From Euglena gracilis (lineage: Eukaryota; Euglenida; Euglenophyceae; Euglenales), in contig CP154954.1 of NCBI GenBank assembly GCA_039621445.1, positions 63,632,046 to 63,696,045 of the forward strand: DNA of 64,000 nucleotides, written 5' to 3'. Below, one piece after another: positions 1 to 10,656 of this stretch. How positions within the stretch are numbered: position 1 is the first letter of the stretch; every line of letters begins with the position of its first letter. The translations under genes were made by a program, and so were the position numbers. The notes under the pieces are model-generated. The model was not told the DNA's origin. It made no database searches and saw nothing but the letters and a program-made list of their open reading frames with translations.

Positions 1-171
1 TTTCCCTGAATACCCTTAACAACCTTTATGACTTTGCTGAAACAAAAATGACTTTGGACCAGAAAAAAACTTTGTTAGATGGAGGGACAGTAGAGGTAGT
101 TGGAAATGTGTAGGTGTAGCAGGTATAGGTGTAGGTTTCGGGATTGGTAAAAGCACAGGTATTGGCTCATT
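1..171. repeat. AGGTATAGG-type low-complexity sequence
   Basis: Short degenerate repeats of the form AGGTATAGGTGTAGG run up to the foldback element. The same motif resumes on its far side at about 960-1,000, so the foldback sits inside this simple repeat. No coding signal is seen. Confidence 0.5.
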
Positions 172-953
172 GCGGGAAATTGGTAATGGACTTTTTGGTG
201 GTTGCTAGCGACTGGTCGCTAGCGACCAAGTCTACTGACCAATTTTAAGTCCACCCCCCCCTCTAAAAAAATATTTAAGCCCCCCCCGAAAATTTTTTCA
301 TTCAAATATGAAAGAAAATGACTCAAAACACGAACTTAGTCGGCCTATGGCCTCCTCCGGGGGGGGGGGGGGGGGCCGCCCCCCCCCCCCCCCGGGACCC
401 CCCCCCGCCCAAAATAACAAAATCCCCTTGTGTGTGCAAGGAAAAGATGGCCGAGTCGCGCTTCGTAATGAATGTAGTCTTGTGTGTGCAAGGCAAGGAT
501 GGCCGAGTCGCGCTCCTAGGCTATTGTAAATGCTATGGTTTCATAGAACATGCCCAAAGAGAAGATATTACCCAAAATTTTTTGCAAATTGACCCCCGAA
601 TGGGGGTTTTGGAAGGCATTTGGGTGGGTTTTGAGTCATTTTCTTTTACCCCCCCCCCTTTATTGTCCCACCGACCTGCCCCCGGGAGGCCCGACCGGAC
701 AATAAAGGGGGGGGGGACAATAAAGGGGTACCAAAGGAATTTCATTGGCCGGGCCAAAAAACCCCCCGTCGGCCGGGGACAATAAAGGGGGGGGGACAAT
801 AAAGGGGGGGGGGGTATATTTGAATGAAAATTTTTTGGAGGGGGGGGGGTGGACTTAAAATTGGTGGTCGGAGCGACTAGTCGCTCCGACCACCAATGGT
901 CGCTAGCGACTAGTCGCTAGCGACCACCAAAAAGTCCATCACCAATTTCTCGC
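172..953. mobile_element. Foldback (inverted-repeat) element with poly-C/poly-G core
   Basis: The left end (GCGGGAAATTGGTAATGGAC) and right end, read in reverse (GCGAGAAATTGGTGATGGAC), are inverted copies. The match continues through a GCTAGCGAC...GTCGCTAGC palindromic motif and a TAAGTCCACCCCCCC block. Further inward, arms around 290-330 and 620-655 and around 825 pair again (ATTCAAATAT / ATATTTGAAT; AAAATGACTCAAAAC / GTTTTGAGTCATTTT). The centre holds long C and G runs. Two direct copies of a roughly 35-bp unit containing GATGGCCGAGTCGCGCT lie at 428-462 and 480-514. No transposase is present and no clear target duplication was found, so the transposon class is unknown. Confidence 0.75.
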
Positions 954-1325
954 TCGGGGCCACAGGTATTGGTATAGGTACAGGTATAGGTTTTCTCACC
1001 TCCTTATGTCCTGCATCTCAGATATGTCTGGGTGTTTTTTTATGGTTTTTTCAAGCAGCAACTAAACAACAAAGACACCAAACAGTAATATCTTCCAACA
1101 AAAAGAACAAAAAGGTCCGAAGCATAGATTCACTCCGTGGAACCCTGTATCCAGCCGTGCCCAATGGCATGGGTTAACAAGGACACACCAAAGATGGTTG
1201 GTCAAGCTTTGGCACATCGATGGGAGTTGGGGAAACAAATTCAAAACCACAAGGATCAGGAAAGACATCCATATAGGTCTGGGAGGAACCTGAAAGGGGA
1301 ACAAGATGAAGATTGTCGCTCAAAT
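954..1325. other. No gene seen
   Basis: After the simple repeat resumes (to about 1,000) the sequence is mixed, with short unconvincing open frames on both strands. No splice-bounded coding signal was found. Confidence 0.4.
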
Positions 1326-1660
1326 CAAGAACTGAATCTATACCTGAAACCGGGTTCAGCAGGGGGCCCCCTGAACCCGGTTTCAGGCTGAAATCCGTGC
1401 TTGGCCACAATTTGTTTAAAACCGTGTTCAGAGCCCGCCAAATGCCTGCCCTGAAATTTGTGGTCACGACTCACACATTTGGAGAAAAATGCGAAAAACG
1501 TCAGAATTTGCCAAAAAAAAAACGGTTTAAGCCATCCACGAGGTTCACCGCGCATTTCGTCACAGGGAACTATGGAATGAAGGTCAAAGGGTGACCACGG
1601 ATTTCAGGGCAGGCATCCGTTTCTGGCCACAGATTTCAGGGCAGGGGTCCGCTTCTGACC
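1326..1660. repeat. Dispersed repeat A, copy 1
   Basis: It contains a hairpin, CCTGAAACCGGGTTCAG facing CTGAACCCGGTTTCAGG, followed by CTGAAATCCGTG, GCCACAATTTG and GCCTGCCCTGAAATTTGTGG modules. The same modules recur at 3,296-3,445 and, in the opposite order, at 13,800-13,965. It is non-coding and probably an old inverted-repeat transposon. Confidence 0.6.
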
Positions 1661-2177
1661 ACAGGGCAGGCACCATTGGCGTTTGGGACGCCGGGTTCAG
1701 GACAGAACCGGCGTCCCCCCCCCACGGGTTTTCCGGACGCTTTCTGTCCAAAGCCTGGCGTCTCTAATGCCGGTTTTAGTCCTTCCGAAAAATGTCACCA
1801 AAAGTGCCCAAAAAATGACCCAAATTGGTCGTTGAGGTGCTGATATGACGTTTAAACCATGTAGTAGAATGCAATTTGCCATTGGACCAGAGGGGTGGGT
1901 ATCCAATTTTGGTGAAAATTCATGTTGCTTTGGAATAAGAGTACCGTGCAATGTGAAAAAATCTGACGACCACCGCTGGCCGTCTGCTGAAAAGGGCTTT
2001 CGATCGAGGGGTAACTTGGTACCCTGATGTTGCACGTAGCCCGAGATACGCTCGCGATCGTCGGATCGGCCAGAATCTGAGTCGAAAAATGTGGCGGTTT
2101 TTGGTCCTGATTGGTTAAGAAGCATGATGAACCACACAGAAACAATTTTTCTGTTTGAATCGACGACCTGAGAGGCT

Positions 2178-3062
2178 TTGGGGGATACAAAAATTGTGAA
2201 ATTTGGATTTCCCAGTTCTTTTCAGACATATGTGAATGCCGTCGCTCGGGCATTCCGCAAAACCACTTCCGAGGGTGTTGTTATGCCTTCTTCTGAGCGC
2301 CAATTCTCCCGCTTCAACGAACTGTTTTTGTGTTCCCTGGAGCGCGAACGCGCAAAGAACGCAGTTTCATCAGTGGTTCAGCCTCCAGCCGACGTCCTGC
2401 AGCCTGCAGTGCCAGTGCAGCCTACAGTGCTGTCCCTTGTTTGTTCCCAACCGCCGAGCAGCAACGTTCCGCCCCAGCGGCCAGCAGTGCCATCCTTCAA
2501 CCTGCTGACCAGCCCTCTGTACCCCGCTCTGTGTCCCGACAGCCAATAAAACAGGAAAAGTGTGGTTTTTGTGGGGTTGCCATCCCTGGGGGTGTATGAG
2601 TCGCGGGGGGGGGGGGGGCGCGGGGGGGGGTGGGGGGGGGGGTCGCGGGGGGAACTGGCAGTTTTGACGGGTCACGCGTGACAAGTGTGACCGTTCATAC
2701 AACGTCACACGGGACCTATTTTTAGATTTTTTGCGTCAAAAATAGCTCCAATTAGGAATTTGTCACACATTTTTGGCAATTTTGATTCCTAATTTGAGTG
2801 CAAATAAGGAATTAGGTGCCACTTTTTGGCTCCTACTGGGATGTGGAAACCCTCCATGTGTGGGTCGCGGGGGGGGGGGGGGCGGGGGGGGCGCGGGGGG
2901 GGGGGGGGGTCGCGGGGGATACACCCCCCTAAAAACCCAAATTGTGTCAAGCTGAACAAAGTTGTGTGTGACGCCTGCGGTCTGGCCTACCATTTTCATT
3001 GCCAAGGTTTGCGCTGCCCACCAAAGTATGGTTCCTTTTTTGTGTAAAGCGTGCCGCTTGCC
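2178..3062 (+). pseudogene. Decayed PHD-finger gene, plus-strand copy
   Basis: The recognisable part runs from a Pro/Ser/Ala/Gln-rich segment (about 2,330-2,540) into IKQEKCGFCGVAIP, stops at an inserted element (2,588-2,928), and resumes as NPNC, VCDACGLAYHFHC and a final cysteine pair. Together the Cys4-His-Cys3 spacing (CxxC, 17 residues, CxxC, xxxx, HxxC, 12 residues, CxxC) is that of a PHD zinc finger, a domain that usually reads histone tails. An extra base before the last CxxC (about 3,030) shifts the frame so the finger ends early. The minus-strand copy at 12.9-13.55 kb has the same AEQ...PIKQ linker and finger without the insertion. The 5' limit is uncertain. Being repeated, the family is probably carried by a mobile element; that is inference. 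Confidence 0.7.
2588..2928. mobile_element. Short inverted-repeat transposon inside the PHD finger
   Basis: Ends GGGGGTGTAT and ATACACCCCC are perfect 10-bp inverted repeats next to G-rich blocks. The element splits the PHD coding sequence exactly between GCCATCCCT and AAAAACCC. The sister copy at about 13,035-13,050 (minus) reads GCCATTCCCAAAAACCC uninterrupted, which gives an empty site. A CT dinucleotide (2,586-2,587 and 2,929-2,930) is duplicated. The interior contains degenerate CCTAATTTTG-like motifs also found at 5.74-6.05 kb. Confidence 0.75.
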
Positions 3063-3295
3063 GTAACGTCCTCTGTTACTGCCGTATACCTCCCCTTGTG
3101 GTTTTTATACTTTGATTCCCCACTTCGTAAGCCATAGAGTGTCCCGAACCGCCTCATTCATTGAGGACCCTTAGGCCTCACAGCAACTGTGATTGATTTC
3201 GTGATTGCTTTTGTGTAACCACGTTGAGTGCTAGTGAGTCACCGGCCACCTTCCTCAATTGCCACATTGGATGCCTCCCCTGCCTCCCCAAATCT

Positions 3296-3445
3296 GTGGT
3301 CAGAAACGGATGCCTGCCCTGAAATCCGTGAAAAACGGATGCATGGTCAGAACCGGATGCCTGCCCTGAAATCCGTGTTCATGACCACGAAATTCAGGGT
3401 CGGCATTTGGCGGGCTGAACACGGTTTTAAGGGGGTGGTTTTGGG
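3296..3445. repeat. Dispersed repeat A, copy 2
   Basis: It holds tandem modules GGATGCCTGCCCTGAAATCCGTG, repeated twice with variation, then ATGACCACGAAATTCAGGG and GAACACGGTTTTAA. These match modules of copy 1 (1,326-1,660) and copy 3 (13,800-13,965). Confidence 0.55.
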
Positions 3446-3517
3446 TCAAGGGTGGTCACAAGGGGGGGTCGCTGAGCTCTCTTTAGAGTAAGAGCGAAGC
3501 TTACCACCCCGATTTGG

Positions 3518-3560
3518 GACCCCCCCCGCCCCCCCCCCCCCCCCCCCCCGCCCCCCCCCC
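3518..3560. repeat. Poly-C tract
   Basis: About 40 bases of almost pure C with two interrupting G. Many similar tracts occur in the window, usually at or inside inverted-repeat elements. Confidence 0.9.
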
Positions 3561-3766
3561 ATGGGTAGGCAGGGAGTCCCGCGGATTATCGATATGATCA
3601 AATTTCCGGGTCCCCAAAAGTGAATGGCCTGTAGGTTAGGAGACGGTCCCAGGTTGCCAACGCACCCCCACAATAGCCGTAATTCCCCGCCAGTTTGGAG
3701 ATCGGGCCCGAGCAAAAAAGTTGCGTACCGTTTTTTTTTCTTCGGGGAAATTGCAGGTTTTTTCGG

Positions 3767-5170
3767 GGTCCAAAAATCGAAAATTTCAAAGTATCTCGAA
3801 AACGCTGCGGAGTTGAGGGAAAGTGATGGCGACCTTATTTGACGACCTTGGGACGCCCGATCGATCGGTATGCGCGCTTTGGGCCAACTCCTCGCCTAGC
3901 CCGAGATATGGCCGTTTTGGGGTTTTGGGCCAGTTTGGCTAGTTTTGGCCATTTCGGGCCCGTTCGGGGCCCGAAACCGTAATTTGCCCGTATCTCGGTC
4001 TAGACGGGGAGTTGGAACCCAAACCAGGGGATCAAACATTAGGTTTAGGGGCTCCCCCAGCTTCACGGGGCGACGTTTGGTCTGCACGGGCTTGATGCAG
4101 TGCAGCGCCGGGGCGAGGAAGTCCGCGGAGAGGTCGAGCTTCACCGCCATGGGAGTGGGCAGGTGGGGGCGCGGGGCAGAGTGGGGAAGAAGGATGCTGG
4201 GCGTTGCAGGGGGCGTTCCAAGGTCGTCAAATGAGGTCGCCATCACTTTTCCTCAACTCCGCAGCGTTTTCGAGATATTTTGAATTTTTCAATTTTTGGA
4301 CCCCAGCCCGGCCGCCCTCGAACCCCCGCAGGGGTCCCCGAACACCCAAAACTGGCCCAAAATGGCGCAACCAGACCCCGGGAACCCCAAAAAACGGTCA
4401 ACCCCCCCCTGTCTACGTGTCCTCAGCGCGGGCGACGCAGGATGTGACGGACAGCGACGGCGTGACGCTGTTGATGATGGCCATCAAGCGATTCCCCGCC
4501 CCCTCCCTCGCTTGGCTCCCATGCAGTGCCTGCTGTTGGCCACAGGGGGGTCCCACACCTTCGAGGGGGGAGACGTTGGTGACGTGGGCATTGATATTGG
4601 TTTGGGGGGTCCTGATGAATTCATTTCATGCCCGATCGATCGGTATGCGCGGTTTGGGCCAACTCCTCGCCTAGCCCGAGATACGGCCGTTTTGGGGGTT
4701 TTGGGCCAGTTTGGCCAGTTCTGGCCATTTCGGGGCCGAAACCGTAAATTGGCCGTATCTCGGGCTAGACGGGGAGTTGGAACCCAAACCAGGGGGTCAA
4801 ACATCAGGTTTAGGGGGGGGGGGTTGACCGTTTTTTGGGGTTCCCGGGGTCTGGTTGCGCGATTTTGGGCCAGTTTTGGGTATTCGGGGACCCCTGCAGG
4901 CGCCGTGAGGGCGGCTGGGCGAGGGGGGTCGGGTGGCAGGTCGGGACCCAAAATTTTGAAAAAATTTTTTTCGCTCAAAAACACTTTTTTCCACTTCAGA
5001 ACATCAAAAAAAGTGTTTTTGGGGAAAAAAATTTTCCGACCCGGACCCCCCCCCCTGCCCCCCCTGGCTGGGGCCCGCCCCCCCCCCCCCTGGCCGGTGG
5101 ACTTGGCCATTTTTGGGTCAAAAAGTCGAAAAAAATCGAAAAATTTTTTTGGCCAAAACCATGATTTTTG
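3767..5170. mobile_element. Nested foldback complex
   Basis: Three levels of inverted repeat are visible. First, 3,770-3,855 (CGAAAACGCTGCGGAGTTGAG) pairs with 4,215-4,305 (CTCAACTCCGCAGCGTTTTCG). Second, 4,297-4,400 pairs with 4,817-4,935 (ACGGTCAACCCCCCC / GGGGGGGTTGACCGT). Third, a roughly 170-bp hairpin unit starting CCCGATCGATCGGTATGCGC occurs twice in the same orientation, at 3,857-4,050 and 4,629-4,815. Each unit is itself a hairpin (CCTAGCCCGAGATA...TATCTCGGGCTAG). No protein-coding signal is credible here. Confidence 0.65.
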
Positions 5171-5412
5171 ACCTCCCGGACCCGAAAAAAGTGTTTTCGA
5201 GCCAAAAATGAGCGTTTTTCGACCCTCCAGCGCCCCGTTTTGGGCCACCAACCCATTGACTTTGGGTCAAAACCGGGCCAAAAAAGTCGAAAAAAAAGAA
5301 AAAAAGTTTTTTGAACAATGTTTTTTTTTTGCCCATACCTGTTGGTTTTGGCCTCCAGGACCCGTAAAAACCTGTTTTTTGAGCCGAAAATGAGCGTTTT
5401 TCGACCCGCCAG
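5157..5412. repeat. Direct repeat of about 75 bp
   Basis: The segment AAAATGAGCGTTTTTCGACC, with its preceding GACCTCC(C/A)GGACCCG context, occurs at 5,157-5,228 and again at 5,333-5,408. The downstream 5,412-5,480 is a GC-rich GGGCCGCCGG run. Confidence 0.6.
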
Positions 5413-5671
5413 CCGGGCCGCCGGCCGGGCCGTGCCCCGGGCCGCCGGGCGTGCCGCCGGGCCGCGCCCGGCCGTTGCCCGGTCCCCCGGACGTTCCACC
5501 CTTTCCTCCCAGTCCGTCGCCTTCCGTTCCGCCTTTTACCTTTCCTCCTGGCCCTTTCCATCTCCTTTCCCATCGGGCCTGTCGCCGGGCCGGGCTGGGG
5601 TGGTCTCCCAAAGAGCTCAGCTCTACGTCACACCCTGGTTGGCATGCTTGATGAGAAATTTTGGGGGAGCA

Positions 5672-6300
5672 CACGGCTGGCCGACGGCTGGCCGACGGCG
5701 TGACGGAAGTCGGGTCATTTTGTTTAGCCGACCTGTGTGGCAAATGCCTAATTTGGTATGGCAGTTCGGAATTTTCGGAGCAAATTCCTAATTTAGTGTG
5801 CCAATTCCTAATTTTGAAGACCAAATATCTGATTTCATGTGTATATTCCTAATTTTGAGTGGGGAATGCCTAATTTCTGGTGTAAAAGAACTGAAATTTG
5901 ACTGGTAATCCCTAATTTGGTATTCCAATGCTTGCTTTTGAGTAGGAAATTCCTATTTCATAAAAAGGTTCCTAATTTTCAGCGGCAAATGCTTAATTTT
6001 GTGGGGGGATGTCCAAATTTGGGTTGAGATCCTAATTGTAGGTGTAACCCGGTTATGTCCCAAAAATAGGCTGAAAATGGTCAAATTTGGTCAAAAAGGT
6101 CCAGAATTGGTCAAATTGACAAAAATTAACAAAAAATAACTTCAAATGGGCAAAAATGCAGCCTCCACCAACGATGAACATGACCTGGAAGGGAGATTGA
6201 CGGCAAAATTCATTCTCCATTGCAAGGCTGTGGCTCGGGTCATTTTCCTGTGAGTCACACGGCTGGCCGACGGCTGGCCGATGGCTGGCCGACGGCGTGC
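5672..6300. repeat. CGGCTGGCCGA repeats flanking a degenerate CCTAATTTTG array
   Basis: Two clusters of tandem CGGCTGGCCGA (5,674-5,704 and 6,257-6,298) lie in the same orientation. Between them, 5,740-6,050 is a run of degenerate 25-30 bp units centred on TTCCTAATTTTG. It is non-coding, and a related motif is inside the element at 2,588-2,928. Confidence 0.6.
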
Positions 6301-6887
6301 TCCCCCTTTGGGTGGTGGGGGAGGTCCCGTACTGTGCCGAGGGGGTCCAACTGGGAGCTCGTTGTGGGAAATTGGCCCCCACTAGCAAATTTGCCCCGGT
6401 CGAATTTCTTTGCGTGGGTGCTGTCCCCTACTTCATAGTGGGCATTTTTTGTTGGTTTTTTTAAATAAAAAAACAACGTGTTTTTTTAAAATAGAAAAAC
6501 ACCGTGTTTTTTTTAAAAAAAACATCAAAAAAAGGATTTCGCATAGGGAAAATGTTCGCGAATGACGTCCTGAAAATGGAGTTGAATATTCATTTTTGGG
6601 TGAGTATTCTTCCTTCCCTATAAAAAAAAGGCATTTTAGGGTGGTCTGAGGAAGCAGTCAACAATTGAGCTTCTACACCAAACGATCTTGGGCAGATATG
6701 GGGGACTCTGGACACCACGAGCAAGCAGATGACTTTCCTCCGTGCGTTCACTCCTCGAGGTTAGAGCCATCAAACTGGTCAACGGACTGACCTCCATTCA
6801 AAGAAAGAACAAAGAACAGAAGAGGAAGGTGAGCTTTCCTGCCTTTTCAGCAAAAAGGTGTGAACGGCGCATCCCATGCACACGACC
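6301..6887. other. No gene seen; T/A-run palindromes
   Basis: The 6,445-6,540 segment is a series of T-run/A-run palindromes (TTTTTTTAAA...). Similar ones occur near 9,570, 12,610-12,680 and 15,245-15,320. There is otherwise no credible coding signal. Confidence 0.4.
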
Positions 6888-6985
6888 GATTTGTTCCCAA
6901 ACATCCTTTCAAGATTAGCTGTGGTTGCTAAACAACTGCAAAGACGTACAGCAACGTCTGTCAAAACTGGTGGGTAGCAAGGCAT
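6888..6985 (-). pseudogene. hAT transposase C-terminal fragment
   Basis: Reading the minus strand gives VAVRLCSCLATTANLERMF. This resembles the hAT dimerisation motif (leucine-rich helix, small residues, then ER.FS) and is close to the VALRLCACICSTANLERNFS segment at 14.4 kb. The rest of the transposase is not recognisable here. It is a short relic, and the call rests on this motif only. Confidence 0.45.
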
Positions 6986-7043
6986 GTTTCCTGCAAGCCA
7001 CCGAGGAGATCAGGCAGTAGACTTTGGTCATTTTGACCCCCCT

Positions 7044-7393
7044 CCCCCCCCCATGGTGAAATTCACCGTTTGAAAGTTCACCAGAGGGTCCCGGACCCCC
7101 TCCCCCCCCCCTCTGCCTTAACCCAACGGTGAACTTCACCGGTGAAGTTCACCAAGAGAGCACTTTTTGGCCAAAAAATGGCCAAAAATGACATTTTGGG
7201 CAAGTTTTCGGAAATTTCGATTAAATTCCGTGAAGCATCAACCTCAAAATGACCATTTTGAGAGGAAACGAGCAAAATTTCACCCATGAAAATTTCACCC
7301 CCAACCATCAAAACAGTGAAGTTCACCGGTGAACTTCACCACCGAAAGCCCCCCCCCCCCCGGTGAACGTTCACCGGTGAAGTTCACCGGGGG
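7044..7393. repeat. GGTGAACTTCACC palindrome cluster
   Basis: The 13-bp palindrome GGTGAACTTCACC or close variants (GGTGAAATTCACC, CCGGTGAAGTTCACCGG) occur about eight times, paired with poly-C/poly-G tracts. The cluster looks like one or two overlapping foldback elements inserted into the minus-strand ORF remnant at 7,420-7,904. Confidence 0.6.
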
Positions 7394-7419
7394 TCCACAG
7401 CCCCCCCCCCCCGTACTGT

Positions 7420-7904
7420 ACTGCCTAACCTCCAATGCGTTGACATACGTTGTCAACGTTTGCGGAGCCCATTCATACATGGGCACCCCAACCTGTTGAC
7501 ACAAAAGCTGCCTTTGTACCTTAGTGGCAATCTTTTCAGCTTCTGTGTCATGCGTGCACTGAAAGCACCCACTTTGCAAATGCCACCATATAGTCATCCA
7601 AATACGTGGTGACATAGCCTCGCATTTTGAAAATTTTTTGAAAATTGGCGAGGGCGACAAATCCCCCCTTCTGATTTTTGCCGCAGCTATAAGGCTGGGG
7701 CACAGTTTGACTAAAAGTATCCCCAAAAAGCACTGTGTCCGCAGAAGGTTTGTTTTGGGGTTCCACGGCGTCCTTCAACTGTGCCAAAAACTCTGCGGGT
7801 GATGGCAGGGGTCCCTGGGTGGCTTCAGCGACGTTCACGACCTGTGCGGGCAATATGGAGCTGTAAAAAGACAAATGTACCGGTTGAAAACGTAATTGTG
7901 ACAC
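7420..7904 (-). pseudogene. Broken ORF of unknown function
   Basis: On the minus strand an open frame of about 118 codons ends near 7,548 (motif PSPAEFLAQLKDAVE near its start). A second frame continues through TEAEKIATKVQRQLLC to about 7,425. The two read as one protein with a frameshift near 7,550. It has ordinary, non-repetitive composition and ends at the GGTGAACTTCACC cluster. I do not recognise the family; given the surroundings it may belong to a transposon. Confidence 0.35.
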
Positions 7905-7970
7905 TTTTTCTCATTAGGCATACACCGACTTTGTCCTGAGTCGGAGGGGGTTGGTACACCGACTTACAGC

Positions 7971-8086
7971 AAGACCCCCTCCCCCGACTTTGTCTTGAGT
8001 CGGAGGGGGGACCCCCCGACTTTGTCCGAACAAAGTCGGGGGGGTCCCCCCTCCGACTCCGGACAAAGTCGGGGGAGGGGGGTCTT
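7971..8086. repeat. 116-bp hairpin of CCGACTTTGTC units
   Basis: The arm AAGACCCCC...CCCCGACTTTG pairs almost perfectly with CAAAGTCGGGG...GGGGGTCTT around a 6-base loop (TCCGAA). Further CCGACTTTGTC...GAGTCGG motifs lie just upstream (7,925-7,955). It is probably a small foldback element. Confidence 0.75.
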
Positions 8087-8099
8087 TCCTGATATAGTG

Positions 8100-9590
8100 C
8101 CCGAGTGACCCGACAAGGAACACTTTGGAAAAGATGCAAGTGTTGAATGGCTCACACGATTTTCTTTGTGTTCTGAATCTAGTGGTGGAAATGCTCAATT
8201 TGATGCAACAGCAAAAGACAACCTTTCTGCACAATTCAACTGCGTCTTTCAAACGCAGTTGAATTGTGGATTGAACTATTGGAATGCCCCAAAAAAGCAC
8301 GGTGATATTGTTTGGTTGTCCAGAGCAGCAAGAAAGCTCTACAATGTTCCTTCTTTTTACATGCCAATGTCAATGTGTTGCTCCCTGGACCCCCCCTCCC
8401 CCCACTGTGCCTAGTATAGCCAAGAAAAAATTTTTTGTGAAAAAATTGCGACTTTTTTGAGGCCCAAAAATGACCAAAAATGACCATTTTCGGACATAAA
8501 ATGGCAAATTTGGGGGCTGTGCGCTCTGCGCGCGGCCAAAAAAGCACTTTTTTGGTCAAAAATGGCCCAAAAATGGCAAAAAATGACCACTTTTTGGACC
8601 GGAAAATCACCAATTTTAGGATGCGCGCCGCCCGCGCGGCCGCCCTCGAACCCCCTCCCCCCCCCCCCCCCCCCCCCGCGCGGCCGCCCGCGGCCGCTCG
8701 CCCTCCCCTCAACACCCCCCCCTGTGCCTAGCCTCCATGGCGTGGCGAGTGGGTCCCGTTTTGGCAAAGGGGTGTTGAAAGGGGGTCGGTGGGGGGGGGT
8801 GCTGACTCCACCCATTCCATGCCCTCAACAGCACAAATCAAAGCAGGTCATTTTGGATCTCTGTGTAAAAAAGTGATGAGTTCTCACATAAAAAAATCTT
8901 TGCTGTGTCTTGAAATCTGTTATTTCCCATTTTTTCCCTGAGATTTTAAGTGCATGGATTTTCTTGCTTGAAATTTTGAACACAACTCGTACTTCGACAA
9001 TTGCAACAATTTTAAAGACGCAGAGCTTCTCCCTTTCCCATCCACTATTCGCTCATTTCCATCCAATCCATTTCAATGGCCTGTCACTGATCAGCTCTGT
9101 TGGTTTGATGTTGGTTGGTGGGTAGCATGCTTCATCACCCCAGCCCAGGGAAATGTCCTTTTTGGCCCTGTGACTTCCCGTATGTCCACAGGTCCACGGT
9201 AGCATATGATCTCGGCATCATGTAACCCCCCCCAAGAGGAGGAACAGGAGGAGGAGCCCTTAAGAAGAACGCACACCAAATGCGGCCTGAGGGAATTTCC
9301 TCAAATCGTTGCACCCGAACTAACTCACTCCCAAGTGTGCTCTTTGTAACCCCCCCCCTGATGGAAGCACAGGCGCTTACGGCGGATCGCCGCCTCTGGC
9401 GGCGGGGGGTCCGCGTCTATTTGGACCCTAGCCGTGATATTTTTGTTAATTTCCTTTGGAAATCTCATCAAAATGAGGGGTGCACTTGCTGCGGCGTGGG
9501 GTGCGCTTCCATTTGGACCCTACGCTTGTAGGCCCCGCGTCCTGGGAGGAGCACTCCGAGTGCAAGTCCGGTTTTTTTAAAAAAAATAAA
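8100..9590. other. No gene seen; C/G-rich repeat at 8,392-8,740
   Basis: CCCCCACTGTGCCTAG (8,398-8,414) recurs as CCCCCCTGTGCCTAG at 8,724 and, inverted, as CTAGGCACAGTGGGAGGGGG at 15,990, so this is a dispersed repeat. The intervening part is made of AAAATGGCCAAAAATGACC-like words. The 9,400-9,530 part duplicates a TTTGGACCCTA(G/C)GC motif. No supportable exon was found. Confidence 0.45.
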
Positions 9591-9593
9591 AAA

Positions 9594-9655
9594 GGCACGG
9601 CTCGGCACGACTCGGCACGGCTCGGCACGGCTCGGCACGGCTCGGCACGGCTCGC
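9594..9655. repeat. 10-bp tandem repeat GGCACGGCTC
   Basis: About six near-identical copies of GGCACGGCTC in tandem (one copy has GACTC). Confidence 0.85.
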
Positions 9656-9659
9656 ACGT

Positions 9660-10370
9660 GTCTCGCACGTGTCGTGCCTGCGCGTCGCCCGAAGGAGCGC
9701 GTCGCCCGTGTCGGCGTGCTGTTCTTTGCCGTCGGGACGGGTCACCGCGAGCCGTTGCGCCCGTCTGTCACTTTTTGGTTTCACTTCGACTCCCGCTGGA
9801 TCCTGGATCTGGATGGGTGGCAGCAAGAAGAAGAGCAAGGTGATGGGACAAATGTGGGTCATTCGCATTAAATGCTCCCGACCGCCGCAAGGGGAGCCCG
9901 GCAAGAGGTGGCCCCTCCAGCACCCCCCCCCCCCAAAAGACACAAAAGGGCCCACGCCCTGCGTGCCGGTTGTCGGCGTCTTGGCGGTCACCTCCTGTGC
10001 TGTCACTGTCAGTGAGAGTTGGTCTTGCCCTTTGACTGGCATGACATTGTCGGCGAGAGCTGATCTGCCACAAACCCGGTCGCCCGTCAGTCCATGTTCA
10101 AAGCGCATATGGTCGCGGACTTCACTTTCATCTTTTGTGTTTTCTTCGAGCCCTGTGACACAAAAGTTTCTGGGCCCAACACGGTCGGGTAAAGGCTCCT
10201 AACTTCTGTGAATTCATAAAGTTCGTCTGTTGACCATTCATTTTTCTCCCAGGTCCAAGTATGAAGCGTGCGTCAAATGAATTGCCCATGCACATGGGTT
10301 AAGCTATTTCGTCGGAGGATGTCTATACCTGAAGATTGCAGGTTTTCCTGTGGGAATCTTTTGAACGCCC
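9660..10370. other. No gene seen
   Basis: Open frames exist on both strands, including a long minus-strand frame across 9,446-10,108. They run through the 10-bp repeat and a poly-C tract and show no recognisable domain, so I do not call them genes. Confidence 0.35.
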
Positions 10371-10656
10371 CCCCCCCCCGAAAACTCAAAGTGAATTAGC
10401 CACCAAGATTGAGTTGTTGCCGTGTCCACCCCAATCCCCTTCAATTGGCTAATTGGCCTCCGGGAAAAGACCGGCCAATTTCGGCGAAAAGGGCTCGGAA
10501 ATCCTCCAAAAACGACATTTTCGAAAATTTTAATTTTTGCCAGATTAGAAAAAGTCAAGACTAATCCAAATACGCACAAAGAATTGACCAATTTTGTACA
10601 GGTGAAAAGTCAGGGGGCAGAGGTCCTCGAGCCCCCCCCCCCCCTAATGTCCTCTC

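Noticed and set aside
4296-5824. Long ORFs on both strands (up to 291 codons) in the nested foldback region
   Set aside because: They follow inverted repeats, are mirrored on the opposite strand and are dominated by Pro/Gly/Lys/Phe runs.
9446-10202. Overlapping 220- and 240-codon ORFs on opposite strands
   Set aside because: Both run through the GGCACGGCTC tandem repeat and a poly-C tract, with no domain and no splice context.
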